A stretch of DNA of 64,000 nt from Seriola aureovittata. Lineage: Eukaryota > Chordata > Actinopteri > Carangiformes > Carangidae. Shown one piece after another: positions 39,761-52,209 of this stretch (the first letter of the stretch is position 1; the number at the start of each line of letters is the position of its first letter). Below the pieces are notes generated by a model, which worked only from the letters and a program-made list of their open reading frames with translations, ran no database searches and was not told the DNA's origin. Location of the stretch: NCBI RefSeq assembly GCF_021018895.1, contig NC_079369.1, forward strand, positions 4,494,694-4,558,693, read 5' to 3'. Position numbers and translations under genes: made by a program.

Positions 39761-40384
39761 GTCTGTTATTTCATAGCCAGTTAGTGAGCCTAATTTCAAA
39801 GCTTGTTTTCACAGAACACCAGAAGCCATAAAGATGGAAAAAGTCGAGGAGTGTTTTCACACTTGCATCTCTTTTATGAAGAAAAGCCCCAATACATTTT
39901 CAAATTGCTTTCCTTGATAAACCAGAAAAAAAACACAACACAAAGACTGCAAAAGGGGTGGCAAAATTAATTTGATGATTAGTAACTTAACATTGATAAA
40001 AATTACACATTTAAATCCCCAGTGTGGATTTTGCGGAGGATATTTTGAGAATACACAGATTTGTGAAGAGTTAGGAAAACAAGCTCTTTGCATTTCCTTC
40101 ATTATGAGACTCCAAAAATCAATCTGTTTTATATACAGAATATTTTCAACATAAACATACCGTTTGCTGCTGATAAAACTGGTTTCCATAAGATTTTTAA
40201 AGTCACAGTTTGCAGCTAAAAACCCCGTCAACCCAATGCCTTTGGGAAAGTGTCATGCTAGCATTTTTTAAACAACAAGCTAGCAACAAAACAAAAGGTA
40301 TGTAAAACATTTAGCTCTCTTGCTAGCATTCATGTTGCTTACCGTATGTGCTTCTAGCAGAGTGGCACTGTCATGTTTGTCTGT

Positions 40385-40627
40385 TAAAATATAGGACTAG
40401 CCAGCAGCCTGTTAGCTTAGCACAAACACTGGAAACAGGGGAGAACAGCTAGCTTGGCACTGTCCAACTGACAAATCTAACAAATCTGTCTTGTAGCATC
40501 TCCAGCGCTCGCTAACTGACACATTCTACCCATTTTCCCATTGGACAGAGCAAAGCTAGCTGTTTCCAGTCTTTGTGTCAAGCTAACCAGCTGCTGGATT
40601 TCCCAAAATGTCAAATGACTCCTTTTC
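40385..40627. mobile_element. 'TTAGCTTAGC' palindromic element, copy 1
   Basis: Left half has GCCAGCAGCCTGTTAGCTTAGCAC and CTGGAAACAGGGGAGAACAGCTAGCTTGG; right half has the inverted counterpart AGCTAGCTGTTTCCAGTC..AAGCTAACCAGCTGCTGG and ends TTTCCCAAAATGTCAAATGAC. This is a common fish non-autonomous element. No coding content. Confidence 0.6.
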
Positions 40628-42373
40628 ACTAGCTGATCTGCTACACCGTAAGAATGAAATGTGCATAGCAGCAGCATGTTTTTAAACTCCAGCACCATAA
40701 GATTTGAAATCTCAAGCTACATTACTTGGGGGGTTAGTTTGGGTCCTAGCCAGTTCACTGCACATGTAAAAATACATCATGTGACTGTGAACAACTGGAG
40801 AATGATAACACACATGTAATGGTGAACTGTCAGTTCAGTGCGTATCTTTGCGAATTACAAGTAGTTATAGGAGTAGTAGGAGAAACATCAAATCGAAAAT
40901 GGTTCAGACTCTCACACTGTAGAGGGAACAGAGATAATATAAGGTGTGAGACAGATAGACATATACAAAGAAAAATGCCTTTAATTGGCAGTGGCAGCGG
41001 CTAAAGCTAAAACAGATTGGACCTTGTTTTTTTTCTTTCTTTCCAACCTGATTGTGAGGATTTCTCTCCTCATTGCTCTCCAGCACCACCAGCTGTTTTT
41101 ACTTACTCTCCTCCAATCTCACATCGCGCTGTTCTGGGCAAAAGCGAGGCTGACAGCTTGAGGAAGTCTGATGTCCTGGCACTTATAGCCTTGGCAAAGG
41201 AGTGGATAATGCAGTGAAGTGAAGGATGTGGAGAGAGAGAGAGAGAGAGAAAGAGAGCCTGAGGGAAGCAGTCTACTGGACATGCATATGGTCCTCTCTT
41301 GGTTAGCTTCTCCACCGCTCTTCCTCCTCACCACTTACGGCCCCTCGCAATCCCGTCTTATGGCACCTTTGCCAATAAGAATGGGCACGGCAGCTGTAAC
41401 CAAGCATGCTCAAGGCCACTGACCTGGAAATGTGGCTCAACCTTGCAAGCCCACTCACTAGCCCCTACTGGAATTGTATGGCCGGGAGAATGTGAAGCCC
41501 CCCACCCACCCCCACCCCCACCCCGACCCCCACTCACTCACCCTCCCACTTCATATCACACTGCCCATAACACTCTGCTTACTGGCAGTGTTATTATTGT
41601 CCTACAACACATGTGCAACTGCTCAGTCTAAATGTGTATACAAGCATGACAAGGCAGATTAAAATGTCAATATCTTCCAACACATGTTGTCATGTTAGCA
41701 TCGAGTATTAGCGCTAAGTGAAGTGAACGCTTCAAAGGCTTAGCGAGTCAAGAGTCTATGTTATAAGGGTTTTCTTTAAAGTGCTCCGCTGTAATTGTCT
41801 TTAGTTGGCCGTGATGGATATATTAAGATAAATTTTTGACTGCATCTCCCCCTTCAATCTTTACTTTATTTCATCACGTCTGCGAGATATCACACGGTGT
41901 GACAATTTCTTAACAAGGCTCACTTCAAATTTATTCAACAATAGCCTCATCACTTCAGAAATTTCACTCAGAGGGAAAAAAGAACAGAAAAAAAAAAAAA
42001 AAAAACGGGCACGCCATGTTTGTTCAATGGCTCAGAATGAGTGAAATTAACAAAGATGATGTGACACTATCTGTCATCAGCCATTACAAATCAATGGGCT
42101 CTCCGCCCGCTCGGGCATATTCCCAGTGGTTCTACTTCCTTAAAAGTACAGGTATTTTAATGTGTGATGAAAGGCCTCGTTTCATAGCCGAGCATGAAAT
42201 ATGAGGGACATGTGACGACTGGGATGCAACCTCCTGTCTCAGAAGCTGCTCGCGGAGACGAGATGAGGAATCAAGCGTCACTTTTGAGATGTGACGACGG
42301 GCTTTAAACTGAAGTATCTTAACTTGTGTCACGTTTAGAAACAATTAGAGCCCATTGATGTTTGATGGTGGAG
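40628..42373. other. Intergenic
   Basis: Unique sequence with (GA)n at about 41231-41252, a (CCCCCA)n-like tract at 41497-41548 and an A18 run near 41986-42005. Possible TAAT-poor regulatory stretch at 41690-41900. No exon supported. Confidence 0.5.
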
Positions 42374-42408
42374 TGGGGGGGGGGGGTGTTGGGGTGTTGC
42401 GGGGGGGA
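42374..42408 (+). repeat. G-rich tract, quadruplex-capable
   Basis: A run of about 12 G, then GGGG and a run of 7 G within 35 bases on the plus strand. Confidence 0.75.
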
Positions 42409-44789
42409 CTGTTCATTTTAGACGTTTAGCATTTCAAGTACGCTGACACATTCGACTTAAGACAAAAGGCTTTATTCTACTGATAGTGTAATGACAGACA
42501 TTGCTTAACTTGTCTTACACCTGTGTCGTAATCAACTTACTTCGGCATAAAACAAGTGACGGTGACCTAAATTTGCTCCATATCTCCCATTGATGTTACT
42601 TCTTTCATTCCATTATGATACACGTACATATGACAACATGGCACTGATTTGAAGTAGGATGTTCGCCGTGTTGTCGTTCGCTTGATCATCATTTCTGAAC
42701 TTCATTTAAACCAGTGGAAAGTTGGATAAAGGCGCTCTGCCAGACAAAGGTCACTCAGCCAAGAGCACAGAGAACATTCTCCTACTTCCCATCCCATTTC
42801 TTTAGAAGTGTGGGTGGAGCGTAGAGGTGTCTCTCACACTCTCTCTCCCTGACACACTCCCGCCGCACTGCTGTCCTCAGCATCTCCGTGGGGCGGTGAC
42901 TAATTGCCCCCGTAAATCACTGTGCGGGCCGCGCGATCCTCCGTTTATTTTTCCTGACAGTAATTTAGTGCTTGCTCTTTTACACACTTGTCATCGCGTG
43001 TTTTTCCTCACATTAGAGGCTGGTGGAAAAAGGACGGTAATTAACGGTGCGACGCGCGCTCGCCATGGCTCTTTCATCATAGTGTGATAATTGTGCTCCT
43101 TGTCTGTCACAGTAACCTCTCAGTTTCCCCTGGAACTTCCTCTGTGCTATTTGTCAACCCTGAGAAATAGGAAGGATTCTCAGGGCCCGGCTGCGATTCG
43201 GCTCGCCTCGCTACCAGTTTTCCTATTTGTATCAGGACTGGGTCATTTATATTTCACACAAAACTTGTCAAAAATATTAGCCTTATCCTGCACAGGAAGA
43301 TAAAAGATATATGGTAAACACATCTGAGTGCTTGATAGCTGAGGAGTTCCACACCCTCCTCCGCTTTTCATTTCCTTAGTCTTTTTTACTCCTGAGAGGA
43401 AGAGAGGTCGCAGAGAAGCTGCCTAATAAACAGTCCTTCCATTCATAGTGCTGAGATGCAAAAGCCAGGGCAGTGGGAATGTGCAGAACAGCTGAGACCA
43501 TAGAAAACCCATTCAATGAACTAATCTATTTACAGGAACGCCCAGTTCACTCATCTCTTTAGGATTTACAGTGGAATAATGTGGTGTATACGCTGTAGAA
43601 CATGTCATATTCTATTTTTATCAGCTGTGGGCAGGTGATTCACTGTCTACCTTGTTATCCTCTGCTGTTCCACGCTGGGGATGCACAGTATCCATCACCC
43701 ATAACCTGCACCCCAGAGGTTAAGTCATCAATAACTTTGCTGCTGAAAATATTGCAGAGGACTCGGAGGTTTGCGTAAGGTCTTTTGACTGGCTGTCCAT
43801 GTCCCGCTCCGCATCCCCCTGCACCCCCTTCTCCCAACTTCTCCTGGATTTTTTAATATCTTTATTCTCCTGTCACAGACAGGGGCTAATGGGATGTGTG
43901 GTCAAGATTTCAGGATCCATCACTGGCTTGCTGAAGAATTAGCATGGGCCCCATGCATCACCTGCCAAAGCTGTCAGGCCTGCTGTCTCCCGCGCTTCAT
44001 TATAGCGCTGGCACTGTGCTGCCTGTCTCCCCTCTGCGCTCGCTTCTCCCCAGCCAGAAAACCCCGGCCGGGGAAGAAAAAGGCCCCTACCACGCCCCTC
44101 AATGTCAGCCCTGGTCACCAGCCACTAAATTAGGATACACTGTCGTGCTTTTAGAAATTAGGAAGAGGAGCGGACAGACCTTCTGTCTGTCGAGGATGCT
44201 CTCAGAGACAAGCGACTCTCCCTCCCTCCTCTTATCCTTTCACTCCTCCTTCTCTCTGTGACATAGGTTTAAGTGTTTTTTTTTTTCTTTTTTATCAGGA
44301 GTAAAAAGTCTTTAAAAACCATTAGGGTAATTAAGCAGCATTTGGCCCCTGTCGCGCTGAAGGAACTATTTGATTACTCATGTCCCTCTGGTTGGGAGTA
44401 AGGGGTATGGCTCTCGTTTTTGGTGGCCAACCCCCTTGTGCCTCATTCAGAGTCTGGACCCAGAAAACCCCCTCGAGAGCCATTCTTTATGTCTCCTCTG
44501 CAGTGCAGATTAGACCAGCAGTGCTAAGAAGGTCACAGTGAAAATGAAGAGAGCAAAGCAGGACTACAGCTGGGGACCCTGCCCCGGTCCTTTCCCTCTC
44601 CCTCTTATTAGCAAATCAAAGCTGCCTCCAGAAAGATTCACACTCCTCACCTGATTTTGTCCTTTTCCGCTAATCACATAGCCACTTTGCCTTGACTGAC
44701 AGTTTTCTTTATAATTGGCCCATGATCTGGCAAGGATCTAATAACCAGAAAATCCCCTCTGAGGGTCCGCCGGGCTTGGGCGACCTGTC

Positions 44790-44791
<2 letters not shown>
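42409..44791. other. Intergenic
   Basis: Mostly unique sequence. Stretches at 43000-43100 (GGTAATTAACGG with several CpG) and 44310-44340 (CATTAGGGTAATTAAGC) could be regulatory. No exon supported. Confidence 0.5.

Positions 44792-44866
<75 letters not shown>
44792..44866. repeat. (CA)n microsatellite
   Basis: About 37 pure CA units. Confidence 0.95.
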
Positions 44867-44869
<3 letters not shown>

Positions 44870-45014
44870 CTCAACCATCCCCCTAACACCATCTGCAAAG
44901 GGCCGTTGCCATGCCACACTGTTTGTGCACGACAGCGGCGAGCTAATCTTAACGTTCAATAATGGTGTGAATATTCAATGAGCAGCCCAGGCACAGGATC
45001 CACAGTAGCACACT

Positions 45015-45064
45015 CTAATTACTGTTCATTTGCCAGAGTATCAAAGCCTAATTACTGTTCATTT
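45015..45064. promoter_or_regulatory. Duplicated 17-base homeodomain-site motif
   Basis: The exact 17-mer CTAATTACTGTTCATTT occurs at 45015-45031 and again at 45048-45064 in direct orientation, 33 bases apart, in otherwise unique sequence. TAATTA is a homeodomain core. Function is inferred. Confidence 0.4.
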
Positions 45065-45879
45065 TAATGCTCCAGAGAGAAGGGAGGAGAGTCAAGGCAG
45101 GGTTAGAGGAAGATGCCCTCGAGAGATCAGTCAGTCAGTCTTTATCCGTCTCTTTCGCCATCTCCCTGCTTACAGCCCGCCTCATTGTCTTTGTGCGTGC
45201 GAGCGCTCGTCGTCTGTGTACATCCTGCGCGCATTCGTGCGTCTGTGTGTGTTTTATTGTGCAGGCAAACATTCTGAATTTCTTCAAACAAACACGTTAA
45301 TCAATCACAGAGACAGCTTAGAGGAGCGGGAAAAAAAAGAGAGAAGACATGAGAGCACGAGACGAAGGCAAGAGACAGGGTCCATAATCCCGAGCTTATT
45401 GTTTCTTTTCTCTTCTTTATCTGTTTAATGTGTTTTGGGTAAATATCAGACAAGTGAAGGGAGGGGACTGCCGTCATATTGTCTTTGCCTTCACCAGAAG
45501 AAAGCTTGCTTCTTTTTTTTTTTTTTTTTCTTCCTTCTCACCTAATCCTGACAGAACACACCACAATCACTATCTGCCACCCGTTTGACAGTTTCTGTCA
45601 CCAATTAGCAGCTAAATCAGCGTCTCCCCAAACAAGAAAAAACGAAGCAATTTATATGTCTATTATTTAGCGCTTGTCTGAGTGGGTTTTCTTCTCTTTT
45701 CATTCACACTCTTACTCCTTCACATTAGAAAACAGACGACTGCGATGCAGTTGGCGGCTCACTGGTCCTCTCAGATCTCCGGGCTCCCCGCCTCGGCGCA
45801 GGAGGCCCCTATGGGCGGGGAATAAACCCTGTCTTCCCCTATCAGGAAGTTTGTCTTGTGAATTTTCTACCCCTTGCTC
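45065..45879. other. Intergenic
   Basis: Unique sequence with T19 near 45511-45529. Frames are short and featureless. Confidence 0.5.
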
Positions 45880-46200
45880 CACAAAATTTACAAGGCATCG
45901 ACAACCCCTTTAATGAGGCACACCAAGCTGTTCGCCGGCTTTCCCCATGATAGGATGTTAAATGAAAAGCTGTGTGCAACATGCGCGGTTTGTTATCATT
46001 CAATCTGCTTGAGACCGCAAACTGGTCATTATCCAGCCATTATTTTCCTTGATTTACAATCGCGGGTGGAGGAGGCGATTGCTGTGGCTTGTTCTCCCCC
46101 TCAGTGGGACGGATGGGAACCAGCTTGAAAATTTGCATTTACATGATCCGGCTGAGCAGCTTATTAGATCTGGATATTTATTTTCCACTTAAACCGATGT
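45880..46200. promoter_or_regulatory. Candidate regulatory block
   Basis: Unique stretch with GTTATCATTCAATC, GGTCATTATCCAGCCATTATTTTCC, AATTTGCATTTACATG (octamer-like ATTTGCAT) and GCTTATTAGATC. Balanced composition, no coding signal. Confidence 0.35.
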
Positions 46201-46779
46201 TTGATTACACTTTAATAAAAGAACAGGAAAACCACTGAGCCGGCTGCTACTAAGTGATCCTGCCCAGTGCTTTCTGTGGGATTTTGTGTAATGAAGTGAG
46301 AGGGACAAAAGATAAGGAAGCTTAGGTAGTTTATAACAGAGACACAGATGAAGATGATTTGCAGGACAAGAATATGGGGATGCAGGGGGGAGACCCTGTA
46401 AAGAAAAAAAAAAAAGAAAAAAATCATATCAATTCCCTCAGTGCAGCTAAACTGTTATTGCCACAGAAAAGGTAATCATAGGGGATAACACAGAGGTTCA
46501 AGAAACAACATTCAGATCAGAGAGAGGCACTTCAGGCAGGTTGAGCCCGCTGTTAGGAAGCAAATACCAAACACCCAGCCTATAAAATGTGTCATGATCT
46601 ACAACAATGGCAACAAACAACACCGCAAAAGGTGTCTCCAAAGTGTAACAACACACAGTCACATTCACAGGCACAGGTCTACATGAAGAGCAAAGGAAGG
46701 TAACTCACAGGGCCAGAGAAAAATGATTTCACCTGAACAGCAAGCGCTCAGTGGTGCGTTTTGATTAAAAACAATCATT

Positions 46780-47015
46780 TCCAAGAGCATAATGAATCTG
46801 CCGATTCTTTTTCAATTCATCTGTAAATCTTTTCTTCTATAAAACCTCCTTCATATCATCCTGACGTCCAACTTTGATGTCACCAAATTGATTTCTTTTG
46901 TGCAACCAATGCTTCAAAAACGTAAAGAGTCGTAGCTCATCACAAAAGACGAAGAAAACTATTTCTGCATAAAAAAACAATTATCAAAATAGATGATTGT
47001 TTAGTCGGGTTGGAC
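46780..47015 (+). mobile_element. 'ATTAATCG'-family MITE-like element, second copy
   Basis: Contains AATCTGCCGATTC near 46795, GATGTCACCAAATTG, TCACAAAAGACGAAGAAAAC and TCTGCATAAAAAAACAATTATCAAAATAGATGATTG. The wording matches the same fish family as 38755-39055, more diverged. Confidence 0.5.
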
Positions 47016-47905
47016 AACCATATACACGTGTACTGCAACATGATAAACATTTGTCAGCTGTGATGAGTTTTGTTTAGTGGCTGAACTGGAAGTCCTGGGT
47101 TATTGCAGCAATGTGATAAGGTACATTAAGACCCTTCCTCTTTCAAACCTCTAGAAATATGAATGTGCAAATCACTGCTGGACACAAGATGACTCCCTTC
47201 AGTGAAAGGTCTGTTCTTAGTTTCCACATCACACTTTCCTTCAACAAACGATTCTTTGTGAATACATTTAGGGTGGATGATATGCATAAAATCGTTTATC
47301 AGAGTTTTTTGAGAAAATGTATACAGCTCAACAAAAATCTAAAAGTATGGTGTGGAGTTTTGCTGAAAAACTCTCAGTGACTGAACTGTTGTGTACGTGT
47401 CTTTAAGTGTACGTGTCAGAGTCCTGGTTATTGAATAACTATTGACACCGACTGTACAGAAAAAGGAATCCTGTCCCAGCTGACAGGACTTATGGGAATA
47501 TAAAACAAATGAGGATGTCAGCTAAAGCAAAAATGGAAATACTATGAGACTACATGCCGTAATTGCTTATGGACATTTGCTTTAAGCCAAGTGATGTTAC
47601 ACTTGACTTAATCAATATTTGCCTTAAGAAGCCATTTATAACCGAGTCACAGTTGATGAATAAGTCACAATCGTAGCGTGTATCTCTGGTGTAAAGCAAA
47701 AGGTCATGATTCAGGATGGGGGGAGGTGTAGGCCAGGTGTCTTTCATGGACACACTCGTTTTCTGCACTTCAAGATGATGCATGGGGTCCAAACAATAGG
47801 CTTATTTACACCACGGAAACATCACGGACAGCCGGCATGAACAGTTTAAGATAAACGGTTGATGTCCAACACTTTCAAAAATAATAAACTTGAGTCAGAA
47901 CTTCA

Positions 47906-47953
<48 letters not shown>

Positions 47954-48640
47954 TTCCCTCCCTATACAAACACAAGCACACAGATAATTCCTGTCTCCCA
48001 GAGCCTGTAACTACTGCTTGTTGTCCACCAAACAGCACAGGCACACAGGGAGAAAATGCAGAGGTGAGCCCTTGGCCTGGAGTGCCCCTCATTTAAGACG
48101 ATCGACAAAATCAATAAAGTGAAGTATGTTTCCTCGCTCTTTTGGCTCCGTTCCCGCTCCTGAAGCATTCCCTCAAGTAACCTACTCCAGCTGAGTTCTA
48201 TTACTGCAGCTCTTCCCCCGCGTGTATACATCCTCAACCAGTCTGTCTTCCCCCTCAGCAAATGAAAACTCCACCGGCCCAAACTATACGGTGTTGTCTT
48301 AATGGTTAACGCGGCGGTGAAAACAAGCCCAGCCTCGACACAACCTGCCAGAGAATGATCTCAGAAGCTTCTCTTTTCATACTGAAACACTGTGCTGTTG
48401 CACACCAACATGGACGGCGGACGCTGTTGTATGTTATACGTCGGTGAGTTGATCAAAAGCTGATTTTCAGGAGCACATGGTGTAGTTGAGAAAAAAAAAT
48501 CATGTCTTTAATTAGTTTTTACCACAAGACACTGAATGTCTATTGAGGAACGACCAGTGAAAAGACAAAAACGTGAAATATACTGTAAAACAATATCCAC
48601 AAGTCAACATGTGATGATAAAATAAGTAAATATTAAAAGA
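47016..48640. other. Intergenic with a (CA)n microsatellite
   Basis: Unique sequence; (CA)n of about 22 units at 47906-47950. No exon supported. Confidence 0.55.
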
Positions 48641-49232
48641 AAGGTTCAACATAAATCAGGGGAAATACACTACGGTGGACATGTCTGTTCGCTAAATATG
48701 AAGCTATAACCAGCAGACCATTAGCTTAGCATAAAAATCCACCTACCCATTCCTCAAAATGCTGCATTCACACAATGTCAGCAGAATGGGAAACCCCACA
48801 ACAAAAACCCCTCCAGTTATTTACACATTATTACAATATTAACCAACTCAGGTTTATCTGCTAACTTTGAGGTCACGGCCTAAAGTAGTTTCTGTGTTAG
48901 ATATTTGCAGCAGTTCATCATCACGTGACACCAGGTAGAAACATGACAGTGTAAAGGGTTGATTTGTCTGCGGTGGGTTTGCAGCCATGATGCAGATGAT
49001 AAAAATCACAAGCTTCAGTGTTTGTGTGGCTTAAAGAAATTTGATATAACATGTTAATTAGCGAGTTTTAGAGGTGTTATTATACAGAGAGAGCTAAGCA
49101 AGCCATTTACCCTTGTTCCCAGTCTCTATGCTAAGCTGAGCTAACTGGGTACAGCCTTCCTATCTCACTCTCGACAGGAAAGTGTATCATAATAAACAAA
49201 CTTTTTTCCCAAAATGTCAAACTACTACTTTT
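48641..49232. mobile_element. 'TTAGCTTAGC' palindromic element, copy 2 (longest)
   Basis: Left part CTAAATATGAAGCTATAACCAGCAGACCATTAGCTTAGCATAAA; right part CAGTCTCTATGCTAAGCTGAGCTAACTGG..GGAAAGTGTATCATAATAAAC and the end CCCAAAATGTCAAACTACTAC. The two halves are inverted relative to each other around an interior of about 350 bases. No transposase. Confidence 0.65.
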
Positions 49233-49860
49233 TCTGGATGTTGCAGCTTCCATTTGCATAATTTGTGTATTAGCCATCGTGCATGAGAATATAATATGAC
49301 AAATGAAATCAATCCAAACTGCCAGTCTATGTGTGAGCTGGAGCCAGGCAACCCCATCATCACCACCACCAACACCACACAAACACACCATTTCCTGTGT
49401 TCCTCTCTGAAAACTAAAACACTATAAACTGAAAAGCAAAAGGCGCCATTAAAAATAATCTCTTAAAAACAGATGAAACAGATGATACTTCACTAAAAAT
49501 CTCTCCTCATACACCCTGAAGAAAGCTTTGTTGCGAACCATCAGCAGTTTCAATAAATGTCACATAAGAGAAAAAGGTGCTGCTTTTCCTCTTCTTTTTT
49601 TTTTGCACAATTACCCCGCACCTTGCTGGAGATGCACTCTCTCCATTGGTAACTGCACCAATGGGTGGGAGACTGAATAAATCTTGGGATTTGAAGTCTT
49701 TGATTGACACAGAGACAACCCCCGGGCTGTGTACCCATCAACATGAAAGTAAATCATCCGTGAAATATACAAAACACTGAAAGATGCTGTTCATTTTTGA
49801 TACGTTTTCATATTATTACCTATAGCACAGACTATTATTAATAGTATAGTTATAGATTAT
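49233..49860. other. Intergenic, no feature
   Basis: Unique sequence separating two copies of the same repeat family. Nothing else seen. Confidence 0.5.
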
Positions 49861-50180
49861 CTTAACATAAAGACTGGACGCAGTGGGTAAACAGCTAGCC
49901 TAGCCTAGCTCGCTCCAACATCCATAAATAGGCCCATACCTCTGAAGCTAAACCAGCCCAGCAACCTGAACAACCAACCGTCTGATACGACCCATTGGAG
50001 CGTCTCCTGAAAATGTAGAAATGACAAACTGAACTCAGAAGAGGTTTTAACCTTTATGCCAAGCCATGTTAGCTGTATCCACCTCCTTCCACTTTTTATG
50101 ATACGTTAAGCTAACAGCCTCCTGCTCCAGCCTCTTACTTTGCACACAGAGGGAAGAGTGGTATCAATCTTCTCATGTTT
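49861..50180. mobile_element. 'TTAGCTTAGC' palindromic element, copy 3
   Basis: Left CTTAACATAAAGACTGG..AAACAGCTAGCCTAGCCTAGCTC; right GTTAAGCTAACAGCCTCCTGCTCC..GAGTGGTATCAATCTTCTCATG. Abuts copy 4 directly. Confidence 0.6.
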
Positions 50181-50530
50181 GCTGAATAGAAATCCACACC
50201 CAGCAGCCAGTTAGCTTAGCTTATCATACACTGAAAGCAAGGGCAGACAGCTACCTTGTCCAAAGGGAAAAAAACAATGTGGCTAACAACACCTCTAAAG
50301 CTCCCTAATTAACACATTAGAACAGAAGTGTGAAAATTACAATTTTTGGTTTTATGAATTACACAAACAAGATGTTAATTAGTGAATATTGGAGCTACCT
50401 TTGGGCTCTTCCCCCTCCTTCCAGTCGTTAAAATAAGCTAAGCTAACCACCTGCTGGCTGTCGCTTCATATTTAGCAGACAAAGTGGTATCAGTCTTCTC
50501 AACTAACTCCAATAAGTATATTTTTCTCAG
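50181..50530. mobile_element. 'TTAGCTTAGC' palindromic element, copy 4
   Basis: Left CAGCAGCCAGTTAGCTTAGCTTATC; right AAATAAGCTAAGCTAACCACCTGCTGGCTGTCGCTTCATATTTAGCAGAC..GTGGTATCAGTCTTCTCAAC. Tandem with copy 3. Confidence 0.65.
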
Positions 50531-52171
50531 TGTCAATTCCTTCAAACACCTGATTATATTGACTGAAGCAGAACAGCTCGCTTGGCCTGAAACAGGAACT
50601 GAAAATAATAACAATGCTACTGTTGTATTGTTTCTTGTCAAAACTTATTTGCATGGAAATTTTGGATTCATTCACCAAATGAATGAATCCCTGTGGTTTT
50701 GGCCACAGAAGCATTTGACTACATCCGCTCTGCGTGTATAAAAACCGACTTCGAAATACCTTTTCCTCCGTGTTCTAATAAGTACCCTTTGAGGTGTGAG
50801 AGATGAGGGGGAAACAAAGCTCAAGTCTGCAAGGTCAAATCTTTGGTTTCATAGACCCGAGGAGGTAAATTGATTGTTGAGTGTTAGGGGAGGAGTAGGA
50901 GGTAAGCATTTAACTGCTGACAGACAAACTCTGGCCCTGCAGGGGAGAGCAGGCAGCACATTGCTTGACATCATTTCCACAGGCCTGTGTTCGACAATCC
51001 TTTTCTGTTCAATGGGGCAAGACCCTGTGCTTTTGTTACAATTAACCTATTAGGAGAAGTCTTTTATTCGCAGGTGATTCCATACTCCCCAGCGTGCCTC
51101 AATAACTCTATTTTGATCTGAGGGACTACGGCCTACAGACATTTTGCCGGATGAATTCTGTTGAAAAGTGGAAGATGTTTCATCAGAAGCGATAGGTCAG
51201 CACCAGCAGTGTTCTATCAAAACTTAACCACATTTTGTTGAAATAAACAACATTAACACACACTTTATATCCCTTGTTTGGAATAAATTTGTTGTTTCTG
51301 CAGTGTATGTGTAGTATATGGCCTACAATAAAAACAAATGACTCGTACCCTCGGTGAAAAACATAAAAGTATTTAAAAATTGACCCCAAGGGTCTGCTTT
51401 GTCTGTGGCTGGAGGCATTATTATACCCCGATTGTCACAAAGTACCCCCTCAGGTCATTACTCCCGGGCAGCTATGGACCCTTTGGCAGACAGAAGCTGA
51501 GCTCCATTATCTGGGACGCAGAGAGGGGCTGAGCGGAGCAAACAGGAGAGGGGAACGAGGGGGACGCACTGGCCATGGATCTGAGGAAAAGGAGATGCAG
51601 CGGGAGATGGCACCGTTCTGATGTGACGTTTCCTGGGGCTTCGCCCAGGCCTGGAAGCCGCCCATTTTGGACAGGTTCTAGTGGTAGCTGGCATGTGCTG
51701 GCAGAGAAATACTTAACCCAATCAGGAACATAATTGCATATTTTTTCATCTGCTTTTCATTTGATGCATATATTCTCTTTAGTTAAATGATTTCCTTCTC
51801 GCCAGTTCCAGCCCATTGGAGTGCAGATGAGAGTGATATGCTTTTTGGTGTATTAAATCAAAGCAAAAGCCCATTGTAAAATACATCAGCAAACATTCTG
51901 AGGCCAAACAAAGAAATGTGTGTCAAGCCATCACAGAGCGCAGTGCATAATGTATTCTAAAACAATATACATTAACTCTTTAAAATCAAAGACAGGGTAA
52001 TCATCCAACTGATATTTGGACAGTGTCAGGTGGTTGTGTTGGTATCATAAGCCAACACATTGGGATTTTCAAAAAAACCGTGACTCTAGAGTTCAGGTGT
52101 TGACTTTCAGGTTAAAGTGTGTTTGAAGGTGTAAGTAGTGCAGGTTGAAGGTGAGTAGTACAGGACTCTCA

Positions 52172-52174
<3 letters not shown>
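50531..52174. other. Intergenic
   Basis: Holds a perfect 10-base hairpin stem at 50664-50690 (GGATTCATTC / GAATGAATCC with a 7-base loop). Otherwise unique sequence without a supported exon. Confidence 0.5.

Positions 52175-52204
<30 letters not shown>
52175..52204. repeat. T30 homopolymer
   Basis: Uninterrupted T run, the longest in the window. It could be a poly(A) tail of an old minus-strand retro-insertion, but no family is recognised beside it. Confidence 0.9.

Positions 52205-52209
<5 letters not shown>

Noticed and set aside
52175..52204. T30 run as the tail of a minus-strand processed pseudogene
   Set aside because: No recognisable coding relic or target-site duplication was seen beside it.
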